From: Formicarius rufipectus
Lineage: Eukaryota; Chordata; Aves; Passeriformes; Formicariidae
Reading direction: 5' to 3'
Assembly (NCBI GenBank): GCA_013399695.1
Contig: VXAU01002231.1
Span: forward strand, 652,316 to 716,315
DNA length: 64,000 nucleotides
Shown here: positions 51,074 through 63,719 of the stretch, in pieces
How the letters are laid out: each line of letters opens with the position of its first letter
How positions within the stretch are numbered: position 1 is the first letter of the stretch
Notes under the pieces: generated by a model
Database searches by the model: none
What the model saw: the letters and a program-made list of their open reading frames with translations, nothing else
What the model was told of the DNA's origin: nothing
Program-made: the position numbers and the translations under genes

Positions 51074-52311
51074 CAAATCAGTGCTTATCTCCTCAAAGAG
51101 CAGTGCAGTTCCAGCGAGAAGACTGGTATCCCTTTAAATAAATTGTTCACAAGCTAATTCACAGACTATGCATCATTGAACCTTAAGAGTCAGAAAAACT
51201 TGTTCTGAAACATTCAGGTATTGTGGACTTTCCTTGAAATTTGAAGAGGCTTATGCATATTTTCTGTGGTATAACTTTTGTAGACAATTGATAACCAGCA
51301 TTTTGTAATTCAGGCATGATAGTTTAAAGCTACAGAACTGTAGCAGACCTTGTTTATGGGAGGAATCTTGTATTTCTACATTTTGTACCATTCAGCCTAG
51401 CTCATAAGCTGTATGATTCATGCAGGAAATTATTCAAGTATGGAGGAAAACCAAACGAATTGCAGAGCAAAGTTCAGACTGTAAAACAAAGCAAAAAGAA
51501 ATCAAACCACAGGAATGAAAGGAAGGATACATAAGAACTTTCTGTAAAATGAGAATGAATTTTAAGAAATTAAGGGGAGACAATAGCCTGATGAGGACTG
51601 TGGAACTTAAAATTGACTGACAAGAATAGGTTACTTACCAAGGAAGCATATTAATTATGTAATTATTTGCTTTAGTACTTCCAAACAAGGAAAAAGAATA
51701 GATGCCAAAACCATTATTAACTCCTAGATAAGGCAGTTGTAAGGTAATGTCGAGACTTGAGAGGGCAGAGTGAAACATCCAGCAACTAACAAAATTCTTC
51801 CAAAAAAAATACCTGAATATTCAAGAAATAGAACACACTTCAAAATAATTTTAATAAATTTTTGATCATATCTCCCTGTTCACTTGCCTTGAGAAGAGGA
51901 ATGAAAGGAAAAACCCATCTACCTCCTTACCCTGGGACAGGGAGGCACTGTTATTTGCTTCTGCCTCGCTTCCCCAGCTGACAAGGAGTAACTACCGAGA
52001 GTATCACTGGGATGGTCCCTGCAATGCTGCTGGTGTGAAGAGTCTGGAGGCAACACCCACATGGTCCTTTGTGACATGAGTAACAGGGTGCAGCAAGGCA
52101 GAGACCATGCTTTGGAATTGGGGTCTTATGAGGAGGTGGGCAGAAGTAATGGGAAGGTCCAGAAGGCAGCAAGTGGTGGCCATGCAGAGGTAGGTTTCCT
52201 TCTGCGAGGTCACACTGGAGATGCCTTGGATGCATCTCTAAAACCTTAGGTGAACAGGGCCTGCTTTAGATGGAGCCCAAATCACTGGATCGCAGAGGTG
52301 TGAGCTGGTGG
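51074..52311. other. Unassigned DNA, GC-richer near its right end
   Basis: AT-rich up to about 51900, then a GC-richer 350 bases that are open on both strands (minus 51951-52235 and 52004-52213, plus 52061-52249). The open segment lies directly left of an LTR and could be internal sequence of that element, but no retroviral protein motif is visible. Confidence 0.4.
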
Positions 52312-52620
52312 TGTGTCATGGGTTTCTATAGCTGAATTTTAGTAGAAGGGGAAGCTGCCAGGATGATTTCTGTCAGAAGCTGATACAAGTTTCTCCTGTC
52401 CTGTGGAGCTAATGACAGCCAGGGCCAGGAGGGACTTCCTGCTGATGGCCAAAGTTGAGCCAATTAAGAATCATAGTCACGCCTCTGTGATAACACATCT
52501 AAGAATTTAGGAGTGTTGCGCAGTTGGAAATTCCAGCCATGAAATAACAACGCAGAGTGAGACAGACCAAGGTCAGAGCCTGAGGAGGCAAAGGAGGAAA
52601 TTTGGGGGTACCAGGAGACT
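52312..52620 (+). mobile_element. 5' part of the avian LTR family also seen at 16-19 kb
   Basis: Starts near TGTGTCATGGG. Family landmarks follow in order: 'tatagctgaattttagtaga', 'ggggaagctgccaggatgat', 'gaagctgatacaagtttctc', 'gctgatggccaaagttgagc', 'gcctctgtgataaca', 'gttgcgcagttgg' and 'accaaggtcag'. The match fades after about 52620, before the internal tandem repeats and the 3' half. No second copy was found nearby. Confidence 0.75.
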
Positions 52621-55144
52621 GTTAGCCTTATATTTTATGAGAAAAGCTGAATAAGGAATTGTTTAATGCTTTCTCCTGCCACTTGACCTTTTCCCAAGAA
52701 CTGAACATGAATGTGGTACAGCTACCTCTGAACACTGATGAAGGCAGTTGTTGAGCTGGGGGGGAAGACAAGGGACTAAACTGAAAAAAGAAGAAAAAAG
52801 AAAACCCTGATAAGTTATGCTGTACTTCTACTGCTGAAACACTTGTATTTCAATGTTAATTGCACACAGCAGCATAAAGCACCTTTTCATCTCTTTTCTT
52901 CATATTTACTTTTCCCAGTTCGCCTTTTTTGGATACTACTGTTGTACTTTGTCAGGCCCAAATGTCTTTAAAGGCAAGCCCTATTAAAAACTCACTAAAG
53001 AGTTCAAAATTGGGTCCTGGATAAGCAAGACTGTCCCGTATGTGTAGCAAGCAGCAACATTTGGTTTGAAGAACATGAAAATCTTTGCCAGCCAGTGAGT
53101 GTTTTTTCCTAAATTATTTCTGTCACCAGGTTTTTCTCTTTAGGCTGTATTTTGCCCATGTAGTAGCAGCATAAAATTTCCATTCTATAAGGTGCATCTT
53201 GCCTTATTTTCTTGCCCAGAGAGCAAGAATTGTTAGTATAATCATCCCTTTGAATAGTTCTGATAGATACTTTACAGTAATCAAAGTAAGTATTTGGTAA
53301 GATTTAAGTAATAGTTGTTCTGCTACAGGAACATGACAAACTCTTAAAAGAATAGGAAATGTATTCTCCAAATAAAATATTTGCATAGTAGAAGAGAGTT
53401 GTGGAAAAATTATTTGATCTGCTTGCTTTTTCTCCAAGAGTTCCAGTCAAAATTTGCCAACCCCCTAAGAAGCAATCATACCCTTAGAGTCCAGAGGTCA
53501 GACAATTGGCTTCTGTCTGAGGCTATTGTCTGGTTCCTTGCGCCATGTCTAGGCTGAAAGTTTTTTCACACTGAACACTGGAATTGAGTCCCTTTTTGTG
53601 AGAGGGAGTTTATTCAAAAGGGATTTTAATTAAATCAGAATGTACCCCCTCCTCTATATACAATAGCAGTGATCTGGCCTTGTAAGCATCATGGTTCTGT
53701 AAACAAAACTGAGTGTATTGAAGGACAGTATGGTGTTTAGTATTATTGCTCCAGGGACCTACAGGAATCTTTGAAGTGAGCAAATAGAAGACACCCCATT
53801 GTCCATCTCTTCCATATACTTCAGAGCAGTTTTTGTGACTGTCTTTCAGTTTTGAGGACATCTCATGCTTTTCTAGGATGTTTCTTTAGCACCAGGAATC
53901 CTTCAAATCACAAAGCAAGGGTTTGCATTACAGTTTTAATGGCCATTGCAGGTCCACTGTTGTCAACAAGGTACTGTATGTATGACATATGCTTAGAAAT
54001 TTGAAATATAAAGATGACTTTCAAAACAGTAATAGATTTGAGATCAGAAGAGCTGCTAAAGTTTCCCTCTCTGCCTCTTACACTGATCTTTGTTTCCCCT
54101 ATTTTTTTTAGTTTTATGGTGACAATCTGGTGACAGACAACAGTTTTGTCCATTAAAAAAAATAAGCTTCATTAATCAATCAATGTTAATTGTTCATTAG
54201 ACCTCCAAAGAAAATGAACCATTCATCTGATTAATCACTCACTGAATTTTTTAGAGACCTTGTAATAGTGCATGACTGCATAGCATTATTAATTGTTGTG
54301 TTGTTCTCCTGTTCTTTATTACTGATATGCAAAAAACCATCATAACATTTAGAAATTCCAGCATGCGTACACAGATGATTTGAGAAAATACAGCCAACAT
54401 TATCTTTTCTCCAGAGCTGCTACACGTGGTTACCTGGCCAGAGTTTTGGCAGACAGTATAAATAATGCCTGGTCCATTTTTCATGTCTGTTAAATGAACA
54501 GATTCTTTGTTCTTTTTACAAAAGTGAAAAATGGACGAGGTATTTTTTTTCTTAGCAAAGTACTTGGCCACAGAGTGTGTAGTTCTATATCAGAAATAAA
54601 AGCAATTTCACTTTGCCTTAACATGTGTTTGGCAAGTAAATATAGGATCATAGAAGGGTCAGAAACTTGCAAAAAAACTTGTGATTTGCTTTTCATTTAG
54701 GAAAAAAATAGTGGAAGGGGAATGAGAACAGTTTTGTTATAGACAAATAAACTGTCACTCATAACCTGTGGAATCATCTTCACTTTAATAGATGTTGACA
54801 GGAAAATAAAATTGAAATTTTTTTTCTTTTAACAAGAAATAAATAGCATCATTGTTGCATATGTCACATTTAACCTGCACTGTCCAGTCATTTTTACATT
54901 TTCAACCCTCAGATTTAAGTGGTTCACTTCTCAAACACAGTGAATATACCCCAAATCAAGCAGGGGCATATTATACCTCCTGTTATCACAGCTTCTCATG
55001 AACAGCAGAGGCATGAGTCAGGCATGTACTTTTGGGGTCACCAAGGCTAACTGCCTACTGGGTTACCCCAGCAGAAGCACAGTCAGTATGTTAAGGGAGG
55101 TCACTACTCATAGGGATATAGGATAACTCAGGATGGCATCAGGT
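52621..55144. other. Unassigned AT-rich DNA
   Basis: No gene or repeat recognised. Minus-strand frames of 68-106 codons between 53204 and 54696 carry no family motif. Confidence 0.55.
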
Positions 55145-55260
55145 GAGCTGTGAGGCCAAACCAGAGTGCTCGGGACCTTACCCAACCTGGACTTGTAGAC
55201 CTTCAAGGTTAGAGACTGCTCAGGATCCCTCTACTAATCCAGTGAAGACTGGAATACATC
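55145..55260 (-). mobile_element. Degraded CR1 LINE fragment
   Basis: Plus-strand 'gtgctcgggaccttacccaa', 'cctggacttgtagaccttca' and 'gactgctcaggatccct' are a diverged reverse complement of the part of CR1 just inside its 3' end. Older-looking than the other copies. Limits are approximate. Confidence 0.6.
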
Positions 55261-55309
55261 CCATTATCCAGGATACAGTGCTCAATATTACCTGCTATCT
55301 GTAACAAAA

Positions 55310-55750
55310 GTGACATCACCAAACTGGTGAGAGGCCAGAGGATGGCCACTTGGGTGGTGAAGGGTCTTAAGACTGTTTCCTGTGAAGCAGCTGGAGTAAG
55401 ACTAGCCAAGAGAAGACAGGTCTTGAAGAGCGTTGAGTCACAACTGATCACTAGTTAGAGAAGTTCTAGGGAAGATAGAACCAGATGCCCCTCTGAGGTG
55501 TGTAGTGAAACATCAAAAGGCAGCGGATGTAGGTTGCCAAAAGTGATACTCCAGTTAGATGCAAGGAAAAATACTCTGCAAATATTAGAGCAGTAGGTGG
55601 TGAAATCTTCATTCTAGAGACCTTCAGACTTCATCTTGGCATAGTCCTAGACAGCCTCATTTAGCTGAAGTCAACTTTACTTTGAACATGGAAGTTGGTT
55701 TAGGGACTTGCAGAGGTCCCTTTCTACCTAAATTATTCTACAATTTTATA
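55310..55750 (+). mobile_element. Degraded CR1 LINE 3' fragment
   Basis: From 'gagaggccagaggatggcca' to a clear CR1 end: 'catagtcctagacagcctca', 'agaggtccctttctacctaa' and 'attctacaattttata'. The central part (about 55420-55600) is diverged or rearranged. Paired back to back with the minus-strand fragment on its left. Confidence 0.75.
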
Positions 55751-55890
55751 GTTGAGAGATTTTCTCGAGTGAATAGGAAATGAAAGACGGACTTTGTAGT
55801 TGATCCCAAATTATTTGATCCCACAAACATTGTTTTCTTCTGAAATATGTACTTGGTAAGCAACTCGCATATTTCACACACATAGTTCTC

Positions 55891-55921
55891 TTTGTTTTGG
55901 TTTTTTTTGTTTGTTTGTTTG

Positions 55922-55952
<31 letters not shown>

Positions 55953-55954
55953 TG
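55891..55954. repeat. (GTTT)n-(GTTTT)n microsatellite
   Basis: GTTT units followed by about seven GTTTT units and a T run. The Lys/Thr/Asn-rich part of the minus-strand frame at 55746-56012 is its translation. Confidence 0.92.
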
Positions 55955-58949
55955 AATATACTACAAAGATTCCTTTTTCTGATTTCATAAAATTAAATGG
56001 TAGATAAAACAATTATGATGTTTGTGGGTTTTTTGAATTAAAGTATTATATATTTCAATTTCTAGAAGTCCCAAATCTGTACTTTAACAGGAAAAAAGCT
56101 CGTCGTGACCTCCTTTGACTGTTGTGACTTATGAAGACAGAATTCAAAAGCTTTTAATTTCTGAATGACATTTTAGTTACCCCAAAACATAAAATTACTC
56201 ACTTGAAACAACAGTTCAATAGGACAGGCTATTTATTTGAAGAAAATAAGACTGTGGATGGATATCAGATTCTTGGGACAGATAAAATGAAGAACCATGC
56301 CTTCTCATAGAACTTTTAAGTCAGAGAACATAGGCTTGTTTTTTTCCCAAACTGTTCAAAAAGTAATGAAATAAGTTAGTCATGTACTTGTGACAATAAT
56401 GACACAGAAGACTTCCATGAAGTCTGTCAAGTTTTGCAAGACTATAGAAATTGCTGTTAAGCTATGTTCTTACCTGGAAAAAATTGGGATGTGTCCAAAG
56501 GCTTATTCTTGTGAAGGTACAGAGGCAACTTTTGAGAACAAGGATGACTAAACATTTTGAATAAACTAAGAGCAGATGTCCAAAAATTGGAAAATACCTA
56601 CCAGTTAGTAAATAAACTCAGTACTGATGTACCCAAAGAGTGAGGTTTTAGTTGTGATCTCTCTATGATCCTCTGAATAACATTGTATTTGAATTTTTAA
56701 TTTTTTTTCTGAGCTCCCCTTCCGTGTTGCAACCTCTTCTTGCATGAATGGGTAGAGGTCACTGCTTGTGACCTGGCGCAGTCTGAAGTTTGTTCCCTGC
56801 TTCCCCTGCTCACCATGCCAGGAACCAACAGAGGCAACAAGGCAGATCAGATCAGAGCAAGAACCTAAGACAATCATGATTCTCAGACCACATGTAGTCT
56901 CTTACCTGCTCCTTGTGCTCTTTATCTGTCACTTACAAGACTGTTGCTTGTGGAAAAAGGAAACTTGCAATACATTTAGCAATGATCCTGTATTTTCTTG
57001 CTGGCAAAGAAACAGTCAGCTTGAGCATTGCTATGCTACCACCTTAATGTTGTTAAAGGGACAATGACAAAGTAAAAATAACTTATATTAGAATATATAT
57101 CTTTTTATGTAGTGCAACAGCTCCAGTTATTATAAATGAGGGGCCAAATTATCTCTTACGAGAAGTCAAATTATCTCTTACAGTTAAAGTTGATTTGTTT
57201 CTGTTCTATTTCTCTCCTCAAGGACAAATAAAACAGATGGGTCAGTCCTGGATTATAGCACAAGTGACTCTGCCCATCGTGTCACAACACTGCAGTACTT
57301 AGGCTCCAAACACCACAGCAACATATTTAAATCCTCAACGAGAAGTATTCTAATTGAAAGTAAACATAAAAATTTTAGGAACAGTTATTAGTGACCTCAT
57401 CCCTGATAAATGCATGAGTTTGTACAAAACTAAAGCCATAGCTTGACAGCATTCCTCTATACACGGGGGTGAGGATTTACATAAAATTTTAACAAGATGG
57501 AGCTGTAGGTGATAAAAGCTTCATTATGGGATTCCATTAATCTGGACCTTAGCACAATAATTAACACTGACAGATAATTATACTTGTTTAGATAAGAAAG
57601 ACAGTTTTATTGGCTAAATTGTGTTGCCCCAGCAGCCTGGTACACTGCATTTCCTTTTGTCTCTCTGTTAGTGTCATCATCTTTAACCCCTGATTTTCTG
57701 ATATTCAGTGCTCAACTCCATCCCAGCTGCTCTAACACTGCATGTTGCAAAGTGGATCAGACAGTGTAACATTAGAGGTCCACTTTCTCACTGTCACTCA
57801 GTGACAAGTGAGATTATTGATGACTTGAAATGATAAGATCTAGCTTTATAAAATTACTTGTCACATCCCTTTATATCGTCTGAAGTAATGCAATTCACAC
57901 AATGATGCAAACTGAAGCTGACCAACATTCTCAGGTCCTTTATAGTCAAACACAATTCTCACTTTAAGTAAGGTCACTTGCAATCTGTCAGTGTATATTT
58001 GATACCGTGCATCCTCTGAAGGGGAAAGCACCTAGGGTTCTTCTGTGTAGGTATGTGCCAAAAGCAGAAGCAAGTGGAAAAGATGAAAGTGGAAAAGAGA
58101 TGAAATCTCTCCTCTCTTAGTAACATGGCTCTCTTTTGCTGTTCATTGTATTCAGACTACTCATTTTTCCCAAGTCAACTGATTTCCTGAGTTGAGAAGT
58201 AAATAGGAAGGGTGTCAGACATTTCCAGACTTTTTAGCTGAGGAAGTTACTGACACAGGTTTTTTTTTCTATTTTTTTTCCCCCCGAAAACAGTTAAAAC
58301 TACATGGCAACACTAAGAGGTTCTTGACTGAGCATCACACACATTTTAAATCTGCAAAAATCATAAAATCCCTAAGAACAGGTAAGAGTAAACAAATACG
58401 TCAGTATTGTTGCCTTGGGAGAAATGGAGCGCTGTGGAGCAAGAACCTCAGTTCTTCTGAAATATTTGATGACAGATCCAGACCTAACAACTAGAATAAG
58501 AGCTTTATGACACTTAATTACAGAAGTTTAGATTTAGGTACTACAAACCTAAAGTGTAAAGAACTTGCAATACAGAGCAACATGGGGTACTCATCCATAT
58601 TCAGTTCTGATGCTTTTGTCTGTCTGACGCCTTTGTTATTTAATTGTTATTTGAAGTAACAGGAAGTGAGATATTTCCCAAATATGCATGAGAAATCAAC
58701 AAACCCTCAGCAGTTTCAGATTAATTCCTCACTTTAGAAGTGCAATAAATGAGACAACCATCTTGTACAGTGTGGCAGCCTTCTGTCAGATAAAGAATTT
58801 GGAGAGTTCTTCAATGCCTTTCATCAGTTTTAAGCTGAAGTCGAGGTTTGTCAGTGGAGTTGGCTAAAGTTACTCCAGCAGTTCTAAAACTCCTAGCCAG
58901 CAAATTCTAACATTGTATATTGTCTTCTAGCCCTATGAAGGATATTTTT

Positions 58950-59095
58950 CAATACATATATAAATATATATCAAATTGAATAATTTATATACTATAATAG
59001 TGCATAAAGTACCATAGAGAATATAAAGTATACACACTATATATATTGCATATATAAAATGTAAAATGCATATTACATTATATATAATTATTGAT
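58950..59095. repeat. AT-rich low-complexity tract
   Basis: Nearly 150 bases dominated by TA and TATA steps with few G or C. No exact unit. Confidence 0.8.
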
Positions 59096-61774
59096 CATTC
59101 TGTAGAAGAACAACATTTTCCTTACATTCACCAGTCTTTATTGCAAGAGCTTCATGCCTTGTGCTGTTTAGTGCATTCCAAATAATTCAGTACTTTCTCA
59201 CATGAAATTGAAAAAAAAAGTACAGGATTTAGTATGGGAGCTGTTGAACCAAGAACTGATAAGTATTAACAGCTTCCTTCTGCCAACTGTTTCTGAAAGG
59301 AGTCACTTACTTATCAGGAAAGACTCAGGATGTGCCCACATTATAGTATTAACTCAGAAATTCAGAATTTCTGCAGGGAATGCATATCTTCTTAATGGGC
59401 CTGGACTATGCCTCTACCAATAAACTGTATCTCTATCTTCTTTTATGGGAAGTAAAAAGTTACATGGTGTGAAGTATGATTGCAGCTTACACTTTTTCTT
59501 CCTTTTACTGTAGCATGGCAACAAAGACAGATAAGGTTTATATGAGGCCCTGAGCTATACACTTGCTACCAGCTTTACAACTGTTTAGACTCACGGATTA
59601 CAATGCAAAAACACTCCAGAAATTTTCAGCAGTTTCTTTTTTTGTCTCTCTTTTTTTTTTTTTTTTTTTCTTTTTAAATCCTGAAGCAATATCCATTCTA
59701 CTGTTATATGATGCTTCTTTAATTTAATTTTTCTAATAATCAATATAATATTAAATGTGATGATTTGGAGTGATATTTTTGGTTTTATTTGATTAGAACT
59801 ATTTCAAACATAGTTGAAAGCACTCATAGTTTTGCTAGCATTGACTACATTCTCAACAAAAAAATATAATTTTTGCTATTTTATAAAGTATGCAGAAAAA
59901 TATAATTTACACTGCAAAGTATACGATGCTTATTTCAGACTGTATGTAATTGTTTTGACACTAACACAGTCACTAGCTGTGATAGACTGACAGTGTTAGT
60001 AGAGAAAGATGGAAAAATTATTCAATAAAAAAGCTAAATGCAAGAAAACCAGACTGTAAAAGCAGCAGGTCAGTTGCATAAACAGCTCTAATTGTGATTG
60101 TTCTCAGGGAAGGAAATTACTACTTTTACAACTAAGATGTTTGACATCAGGCAAGATTCATGTCAAGGTTCCCGAATAAGTGAGAAACAGCCTCATGTAG
60201 GAAGGAAACAACAATTGTAAGATGACATACAAAATTGGACTTGAGGAAGTGAGTTGGGATTTTGGGAGGTCATTGACTTTTCTGCTCTATACAATTTGCA
60301 AAAATAAGGTAAACAATATGCCCAACTATAAACTTATTAATTTGCCAATAATATGCAACTTCTTTAATCTTGTATTGGTGGGGGACATTAGAAGGAAAAT
60401 GAACCCTATGTCAAGTATCATAGGGAACTTTCTAAATGCTCAAGGTCGTATTGATAAATGAAAGTAGTTGTTAGTTTTTCTAAGTATGCACAGAAGTCAT
60501 TTGTAGAAAGATGATCCTGTTATGGCAGGAAGATACACAACCCTTAGAAATAGCATCACCAGGACCTAGCTGTTTGCAGCTTAACATGATGTGCAAGCAC
60601 CAGTGCTGGGAGGCAGCAATACAAAACAGCAAAGTGACAGTAACTGATTATGTGTCTGTGATTTATTTTGTCTGCACTGCATTCATCTCAGTCAGATTCA
60701 GAGGGATGAATCCATTATACCCTTTTACACAAGTGGAATTGCTGTGTTTAGACTGATTTAGTCCATAAGATAGCTTGATTAAGATATAGAAAACCTCAGA
60801 ATGGATGAGTCTCTTATCCAACTCCATTGTGGTTATTCAAAATAAACGAGTTTAAACTCCAGATCCTCAGGTACATTCACACATTGCAGATAAGCAACCC
60901 TTTGAATTTAATTCCACCTGCTGATTGAGCCTCAGAATGAGATAATGCATTTATATGAATATTATTGTAGAGAATCAAGCAATGATTAGTAACATTACCC
61001 AAATTGTTTAGAGCTGTGATGTCACATATTTGAAAGTTTTGTAATTTTTCAAAAACAGTGGTGAGAATACAGAAAGAAGGACTTTCTGTTTGCATCAATG
61101 TAGAGCACCACTGTTGCACTGGCTTTTGTACCTATCAATTTAATATTTAACAAGGCGTCACTGAAGACAAATCTTTTAGAAATAGGAATATTTTTTTTTT
61201 AAAAGAAGGACTGGTATTTTCCTACCCTTTCTATTAGGGAAAACTAAGGATAGAAAAGGTGGATGAATATGTTTGTGAAATAAAACCATTTCTTTATCGG
61301 CATTCTAGATGAAGTTGACCTCTGCTAGAAAACAGCCTCCTGAAGAAAAACATCCTTAAAGCAGAAGAGCTGGTTACACTGACCTCTTTTGGAAATTACA
61401 GCTGCAATGTTAGCTGCTCTGTAATTAGAAGGTATGATGTGCAATGGACCTTGAAGCCCATTGTTTTCAAAACTCAGTGGTTGTCAGAGGGACTATCCCA
61501 GTGATGTATGTTTTGAAGTAACAAAAAAGAATTTTTGTGTTTGTTGATAATTATATTTAAGGGTCAGAGGAAAGGTTATTATTGAATTATTTTACATATA
61601 TTTTCACAAAATTGGTTGTTTTAGTAGTCCAGAGGCAGAATAATATTAATGCCCATGACTAAAGAAAATAGTATTTTAAACAAGGTGGAGGTTAGTGCAT
61701 TGATAGTAGAGGTACGTAGTACTTTTCTGTGGCAATCCTTCTGCAAAACATAGATCATCTAGTATAGTTAAGGT

Positions 61775-61851
61775 CCTTCTTTTTTCTTTTCTTTTTTTTT
61801 TTTAAAAACAAAACAAAACAAAACAAAACACCTTTTTTATTTTTTTATTTT
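61775..61851. repeat. Compound T-rich / (AAAAC)n / T-rich array
   Basis: A pyrimidine tract, then five or so AAAAC units at 61804-61831, then T-rich sequence. The A-rich core flanked by T tracts could fold back on itself. Confidence 0.9.
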
Positions 61852-61909
61852 ATGTGATCTGTCTGATATATTCCTTCAAAAGTAATTTCTCTTATGGAAA
61901 AACAGGGAA

Positions 61910-62155
61910 ATATGCATGAACTGAAACAGAGCAGATTATCTTTGAAAATAAGGAAACACTTTTTCACTGTAAGTGTAACCATGCACTGGCATAGGTTGCC
62001 TAGGGAAGTTTCATAATCTCAACCCCAGAAACCTTCAAATGCCATCTGGACATAGTCCTGGACAACTAGCTATAGGTGGTCCTGCTTGACCATGGAGTTT
62101 GGACCAGATGACCTTCAGAGGTCTTTTCCAATCTCAGCCATCCTGTGATTTTATG
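61910..62155 (+). mobile_element. CR1 LINE 3' fragment
   Basis: Clear CR1 text: 'aaggaaacactttttcactg', 'gcactggcataggttgccta', 'catctggacatagtcctgga', 'gaccagatgaccttcagagg' and the end 'tcctgtgattttatga'. About 245 bases, 5'-truncated. Confidence 0.92.
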
Positions 62156-63686
62156 AAGACATTTTGCTACCAAATTTGTGTGCAAATCTGTTGTTAATCT
62201 CTCTCATCTCTTTGGAAATAAACAGTAACTGTGAATTTGTTAATACAAGATATTAGTAATCTAAGATGAATCTTAGGCTTTGTGATATAATTTGACATAA
62301 TTTCATTTTTCATTTAGAGAACTTTAAGCTTACACTAACTTCTAGAATTCATTAGCTCCATTCTCTGACATTCTGAAATAAAAGATAAAATTACATCAGA
62401 TGAAAAAGATTGCATTTGAGGTGGTAGTTGCTGAGATAACATCTGTCACTTTTTTTTTTCTAAAAAACCCCAGCACTTTTACTACTGTCACACTTTGCAA
62501 ACCATTCCATTCAAAACAAATCCCAATCATGTCACTTCTTTTTTAATCAATACATTTTGGAAATTGTACTCAAATTAATTCTGTTCTTTTCCCAAGTTGC
62601 AAGTTCAACACTCTTAACATGTTTATAATAGAGCTTTGTTTTTAAGGCTAGCAGACCTATCCTCTTTCAAATTCTCTTCTTGTTTTTTTTTTTATGGGAG
62701 TAAAAATTATATAGTAACTGCAGTTACTAATACTGCAGTTCAGCCAGTTTTACTGAAACAGCATTTGCATATGAAGTTCACTAATTTATTTTTTTTTTCT
62801 TCACAGAAGGTGTTCTAGATAAATAGCAATGTCAGAACATTTATACTCTGATCACTGCTATTCTGGGGTCACTTCCAATGAGTAAATATTATCCACACTA
62901 ATCTGGTAACAGATGTACATTGGTGAGAACCATGCCTTAATTTGAAGCATATGCACAGATATGATATAACACAGGTTTTCTCAATACTTAATTATCTGGA
63001 ATCTTCTGCTTAGGCAACTATTTTGACAAATGTCTTTATTGAAAATATATAACCCATTAAATAAAGAACTTGTAAGCAAAAGTTTCCTCTCTTTCTTTCA
63101 AAAAAGTAAAGTCGTGAAAGACAAGGAAAAGAATCAGGTCAGTCCTGCATTCATTATATCTGTGGGACTAATCACACTGGAGATTTTGGCTTAAGTTTGA
63201 TCTCCCTGTCATGATTGCAATTTTATTATTAGATTTCATGGGAGTAATAATGTCTCATATCTGACACTCAAATACTAAAGAACTAATTTTTTTTATTATT
63301 TTAGCACTCCTGAGTGCTGCAAAGGGAGGACATTTCATATAAATGTTGTGTTAATTTTAATGAAAGTGCCTTGCTTTCAATGTTAGAAACAATTACAAGA
63401 GTGATAAAGTTTCAGTAACTCAGTTATGAATTAAGGCTACAGGTAATGGCAAGAACACATTGGACCACTGAGATGGGTCCTTGATGTGTTTGTTAGTTTG
63501 GTTCAGTAACAGTTGCTAAGGAAATGGAAGGAAGGTAACCCAGGGGTGACTCTAAGTAAAACAGGTAAGAGTTCATTAAGAGATAATGGGCTGACCTGCC
63601 TGCTGGGAGAATGCCATTTTCAAACACTGACTAAACTACAAGACTTACATAGCTAAGGCTGGGAATCAGAGGATCATTTGTGGACT

Positions 63687-63719
<33 letters not shown>

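Larger units (their letters stand above)
55751..61909. other. Unassigned AT-rich DNA with simple repeats
   Basis: About 6 kb without a recognised gene. It contains a (TTTTG)n array at 55891-55954, a 15-base direct duplication 'caaattatctcttac' near 57145-57182, an AT-rich tract at 58950-59095, a T run at 59651-59669 and a compound T/(AAAAC) array at 61775-61851. Confidence 0.6.

Noticed and set aside
62780..62820. Acceptor-like tract ending 'cttcacag'
   Set aside because: It is followed within a few codons by in-frame stops, with no supporting exon.
63688..63710. Poly(A) run as evidence of a processed pseudogene
   Set aside because: No AATAAA, no recognisable upstream transcript and no target-site duplication seen.
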